From GCA-2733415 sp965178635 (GTDB lineage: Bacteria > Bacteroidota > Bacteroidia > Flavobacteriales > Flavobacteriaceae): a DNA stretch of 64,000 nucleotides. The notes under the pieces are model-generated. The model worked only from the letters and a program-made list of their open reading frames with translations, made no database searches and was not told the DNA's origin. Shown piece after piece: positions 61,211 through 64,000 of this stretch; position 1 is the first letter of the stretch; every line of letters starts with the position of its first letter. The position numbers were made by a program, and so were the translations under genes. Location of the stretch: contig CBCXVT010000010.1 of assembly GCA_965178635.1 (NCBI GenBank), forward strand, positions 1 through 64,000, given 5' to 3'.

Positions 61211-61244
61211 ATAAAAAAGCCACTCAACTGAGTGGCTTTTTTAT
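61211..61244. terminator. Bidirectional terminator between mazG and the metallopeptidase gene
   Basis: The 16-bp stem ATAAAAAAGCCACTCA (61211-61226) pairs perfectly with TGAGTGGCTTTTTTAT (61229-61244), with a 2-base AC centre. The arm is base-for-base the same as part of the arm at 37386-37401. Confidence 0.85.
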
Positions 61245-61267
61245 TAAGCAATTGTGATAATATGAGT

Positions 61268-63127
61268 TTATAATTTTATAAACTTCATTGCACCATCATA
61301 ATCTTTTAATTTCAAAATATATGCGCCGTTTGATAAGTTTGATACATCAATTGTATTGTTATCAGGTGTAATATTTTGATCTTTAATTTTTTGACCAATA
61401 ATATTGTATACCTCTACAGTAAAATCTTGTTTTATATTATTAATTGTAATTGAGTTTGTTGCTGGGTTAGGGAAAATAGAAATATCTTTAATTTCAAACT
61501 CACTAACATCTAATGCATTACAATCCAATGGTGCTAAATTATAACCTCTAGCGTTAAAACGAGCAGTCATCACATCAACATCTGCACAGGTCATACCGTA
61601 ACGTCCGGCAAGTACCATATCCATAGCAGCTTGTCTAACTGCGGTTGCTGCCTGTGGTTGATTTGTACCACTATTAGTCATTCCTAATCCTTCTAAAAAA
61701 GCAGCGTCAATTTTTGTTCTACCAATAAGATCGTATATTTCCATTAGAACTGTTGCCCATATTTGTCCGTCTGTATGAATTTGTCCAGATAAACCTCCAG
61801 GGTACATATTGGTAACATCAGAACGTCTCCCATTCCAAGTATCGTTACCGTCCCATTTAAATACTTTATTGTAAAGGTTGTCACCAGGTCCCCAGTTGTT
61901 TACTGATCGGCTATATGATTGTGCCCAGTAATCTCCAGAACCCTCACTTAAACCATTTTGTTGTGAAAGACCACCATTGGTTACCCAATCGTGTAAACCA
62001 TGACCTAATTCATGTAAAATAACATCAGTGCATTCACCATCATCAATACCACCTTCTCCAAAATTCAATTCGCCACCACCATAAGTAGATTGGTCAGCTC
62101 CATTATGAGCATGCGGATCAAATTCAACTACACCACCGTTAAATCGTGACACTAAAGTAATACCTAAGGTTTGATTAATATATCTTATACTTTTATCAAC
62201 ATGATAGTAAACTTGAGCAGCTTCAAAACCTTGTTCGTTTCTTGTAAAGTGAAAAGCATTTGTTGCTTGAGTAAATAAACCTGTATTTGGGTTTTGTAAT
62301 GATGCTATTTCTGCATACTGTCCTCTTAATCTATAATTTCCGCCAGAAAATTCAATGTCCGGAAGATTAACCTGTGTTCTCGCTGCTGTTAATTGAGCTG
62401 TATCGGTATCACCTTGTCCATTACCATCAACATAATTTCCTCCATATGCAACTTGGGCAACAGAAAGTGGATCTGGGTCAAAAACCATTGCGGTACCAGT
62501 AGCTTGTACTGCAGCAGTGTTGTTACCTGAGGATATTTTATTGTTTTCTTTATTTGAATTTTTCTTTTTTTCTTTATCATGATTGTGATAAAGAGCAATG
62601 TCTTTTGAACTTATGATTTGACCAGTTTTTGCATCTACAATTGTTTCCCAATAACCGTTCAAATTTTCTGAGGATGTTTTAATACTATACACTAATTTTG
62701 TTTGACCATTTAACGGGTAAACAAATAAACCATCTTCTTTTTTTCTAGTGTGACCTGGATTGTTTAAGTTTTTTACAGTTAAGCTGTAGGCTTCGTCTGC
62801 AGTGATAGTGGGGTTAGTATCTATAGTTTCTACATTTTTGTTATAGGCGTTGGCAACATAACTTACATCACCAATAGTATTGATGTGTATAGTTAATTCT
62901 GCATTATATACGCGAACATCATTAATCATTTGATAATAACGTAAAGTCTCACCTGAAGGTCCTTTTCTATTGAACAGCATTTTAAAATTGTGCTCAGGTT
63001 GAATGTCTAATTTTTTGGCATTGTTTTTAATCCAGTTTTCTGCAATTTTTTCATTTGGACTTTGGGCTAAAGCCAATTGAGTAAAGCAAAAAGTTGCAAT
63101 AAAAGCATAAAGTAATTTTTGTTTCAT
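61268..63127 (-). CDS. Secreted M4/M36-like metallopeptidase with type IX (type A) sorting domain
   Basis: A 619-residue zinc protease precursor. The start at 63127 (MKQKLLYAFIATFCFTQLALAQ) gives a clean signal peptide; upstream codons run into the fumC terminator and are rejected. Residues ~30-190 form an FTP/PepSY-type propeptide (ISSKDIALYHNHD). The catalytic site is VILHELGHGLHDW (HExxH) with the third ligand in GLSEGSGDYWAQ. The C-terminal ~75 residues (ISIFPNPATNSITINN, VYNIIGQKI, LSNGAYILKL) are the type A sorting signal for secretion through the Por system. It probably degrades external protein. Confidence 0.92.
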   Translation of the reverse strand: MKQKLLYAFIATFCFTQLALAQSPNEKIAENWIKNNAKKLDIQPEHNFKMLFNRKGPSGETLRYYQMINDVRVYNAELTIHINTIGDVSYVANAYNKNVETIDTNPTITADEAYSLTVKNLNNPGHTRKKEDGLFVYPLNGQTKLVYSIKTSSENLNGYWETIVDAKTGQIISSKDIALYHNHDKEKKKNSNKENNKISSGNNTAAVQATGTAMVFDPDPLSVAQVAYGGNYVDGNGQGDTDTAQLTAARTQVNLPDIEFSGGNYRLRGQYAEIASLQNPNTGLFTQATNAFHFTRNEQGFEAAQVYYHVDKSIRYINQTLGITLVSRFNGGVVEFDPHAHNGADQSTYGGGELNFGEGGIDDGECTDVILHELGHGLHDWVTNGGLSQQNGLSEGSGDYWAQSYSRSVNNWGPGDNLYNKVFKWDGNDTWNGRRSDVTNMYPGGLSGQIHTDGQIWATVLMEIYDLIGRTKIDAAFLEGLGMTNSGTNQPQAATAVRQAAMDMVLAGRYGMTCADVDVMTARFNARGYNLAPLDCNALDVSEFEIKDISIFPNPATNSITINNIKQDFTVEVYNIIGQKIKDQNITPDNNTIDVSNLSNGAYILKLKDYDGAMKFIKL

Positions 63128-63171
63128 GTTAGGTAGATTTGTGTTTAAGTTTACTAATATAGGTATAATAA

Positions 63172-63208
63172 CAAAAAAAATCGCAATCCTTAATAAGAAT
63201 TGCGATTT
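63172..63208 (-). terminator. Terminator of fumC
   Basis: Read on the minus strand, AAATCGCAATTC pairs with GGATTGCGATTT (arms 63208-63197 and 63189-63178, one mismatch), followed by eight T. It lies between fumC and the peptidase gene. Confidence 0.8.
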
Positions 63209-63228
63209 AAACAAGATGTTGATTTTGA

Positions 63229-64000
63229 CTAAGATAATGATCCCGTCATATCTGCTGGTACAACCCATTGGTCATACTCTTCTTCGGTTACATAGCCTAA
63301 ACGAACAGCTTCTTGACGTAACGTAGTTCCGTTTTCATGAGCTGTATTTGCTATTTCTGCAGCTTTGTAATATCCAATTTTAGTGTTTAATGCAGTAACT
63401 AACATTAAAGAGTTATTTAATAACTCCTCAATTCTTGAGTTATTTGGTTCAATACCTTGTGCGCAATTCACATCAAATGACACGCAAGCATCACCAATTA
63501 ATTGTGCTGATTGTAATAAGTTAGCTGCCATCATAGGTTTAAAAACGTTTAGTTCGTAATGTCCTTGTGTACCACCAATAGTTACAGCAACATCATTACC
63601 CATAACTTGAGCACATACCATTGTAATAGCTTCTGCTTGTGTTGGGTTTACTTTTCCTGGCATAATTGAGCTCCCAGGTTCGTTCGCTGGGATAATAATT
63701 TCACCAATTCCTGAACGTGGTCCTGAAGCCATTAATCTAATATCGTTTGCAATTTTGTTTAATGATACTGATAATTGTTTTAAAGCGCCATGTGTTTCTA
63801 CAATAGCATCATGAGCAGCTAAAGCTTCAAATTTATTTTCAGCGGTTACAAATGGTAATCCTGTGAATTCAGCAATATATTTTGCAACTAAAACATCGTA
63901 ACCTTTAGGGGTGTTCAATCCAGTTCCTACGGCAGTACCACCTAAAGCTAGTTCGCTTAAATGTGCTAAAGTGTTTTTTAAAGCTTTTAATCCGTGGTTT
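63229..64000 (-). CDS. fumC: Class II fumarate hydratase, N-terminal part cut by the window
   Basis: Citric-acid-cycle hydration of fumarate to malate. The frame is open to the window edge at 64000, so only the C-terminal ~257 residues are seen. The family signature GSSIMPGKVNPTQAEA is intact near the middle, preceded by ALGGTAVGTGLN (read from the sequence near 63920-63960) and followed by GIEPNNSRIEELLNNSLMLVTALNTKIGYYKAA and the C-terminal ENGTTLRQEAV. It is monocistronic as far as visible, ending in a strong minus-strand terminator. Confidence 0.96.
   Translation of the reverse strand, partial: NHGLKALKNTLAHLSELALGGTAVGTGLNTPKGYDVLVAKYIAEFTGLPFVTAENKFEALAAHDAIVETHGALKQLSVSLNKIANDIRLMASGPRSGIGEIIIPANEPGSSIMPGKVNPTQAEAITMVCAQVMGNDVAVTIGGTQGHYELNVFKPMMAANLLQSAQLIGDACVSFDVNCAQGIEPNNSRIEELLNNSLMLVTALNTKIGYYKAAEIANTAHENGTTLRQEAVRLGYVTEEEYDQWVVPADMTGSLS

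Noticed and set aside
61268..63268. Metallopeptidase start at 63268
   Set aside because: The extra 47 residues overlap fumC and its terminator, and the ATG at 63127 gives a standard signal peptide.
1..64000. tRNA or rRNA genes
   Set aside because: No T-arm GTTCRA with matching acceptor stems and no rRNA-like sequence was noticed on either strand.

Overview
The window is chromosomal DNA from a member of the Flavobacteriaceae (Bacteroidota). The evidence is a strongly AT-rich composition; promoters of the Bacteroidota type (TTTG about 20 bases before TANNTTTG); genes with little or no Shine-Dalgarno sequence; two proteins with type IX secretion C-termini (type A and type B); and many families typical of the phylum (DUF1599, BT_3928-like DoxX protein, DUF2911, DUF4421, DUF5606, DUF1015). 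I do not assign a genus. No tRNA, rRNA, CRISPR array, insertion sequence or phage gene was seen. Both edges cut genes: an ABC exporter on the left and fumC on the right.

Layout. 1-3.6 kb: end of an ABC exporter, a 428-base gap with two near-identical tandem small-transcript modules, then cdaA (c-di-AMP synthase), a lipoprotein and folP on the minus strand. 3.65-9.6 kb: a tightly packed plus-strand run (DUF1599, DoxX-type protein, secreted protein, orphan DppB-like permease, TlpA thioredoxin, tpiA, prmA, clpS). 9.66-13.7 kb: minus-strand small secreted and domain-of-unknown-function proteins, then miaA. 13.9-15.5 kb: a two-gene ABC transporter. 15.5-23.6 kb: minus-strand ion channel, transglutaminase-like protein, a DnaQ/GIY-YIG fusion that appears to start at an ATT codon, yggS, DUF1015, a 3-hydroxyacyl-CoA dehydrogenase and a Gfo/Idh oxidoreductase. 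23.8-30 kb: pcm, a sensor kinase with a solute-binding domain, an esterase, a hotdog thioesterase paired with isochorismate synthase (menaquinone pathway), and a helicase. 30-35.6 kb: an EF-G/TetM-like GTPase with rlmF, hutI, and a thioredoxin-fold lipoprotein without its cysteines. 35.7-44.2 kb: an ABC-F protein, a 1.6-thousand-residue type IX cargo protein with nine CDD repeats, and an ABC-2 transporter. 44.2-44.6 kb: a second gap with two plus-strand small transcripts. 44.6-49.3 kb: nucleoid-associated protein, pRiA4b ORF-3-like protein, heme A synthase, CCA-adding enzyme, TsaC-type synthase. 49.3-58 kb: a surface polysaccharide/lipopolysaccharide region with frequent strand switches (glycosyltransferases, epimerase, sugar kinase, sulfatase-type phosphotransferase). 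58-64 kb: dapD, ruvX, def, DUF5606, mazG, a secreted metallopeptidase and fumC.

The protein-coding content is mostly housekeeping. The most unusual material is non-coding or concerns how genes are expressed: (1) two tandem modules at 978-1374, each with a 24-base palindrome placed exactly 31.5 bases before a TANNTTTG box and a short transcript ending in a strong terminator; (2) two candidate small RNAs at 44.29-44.60 kb that share a motif, the first with a textbook promoter; (3) two neighbouring envelope genes, a family 9 glycosyltransferase and an LtaS-like sulfatase, each interrupted by one extra base in an A/T run, which could be phase variation, decay or assembly error; (4) the ATT start of the exonuclease fusion. 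Statements about families come from recall of those families; no database search was run.
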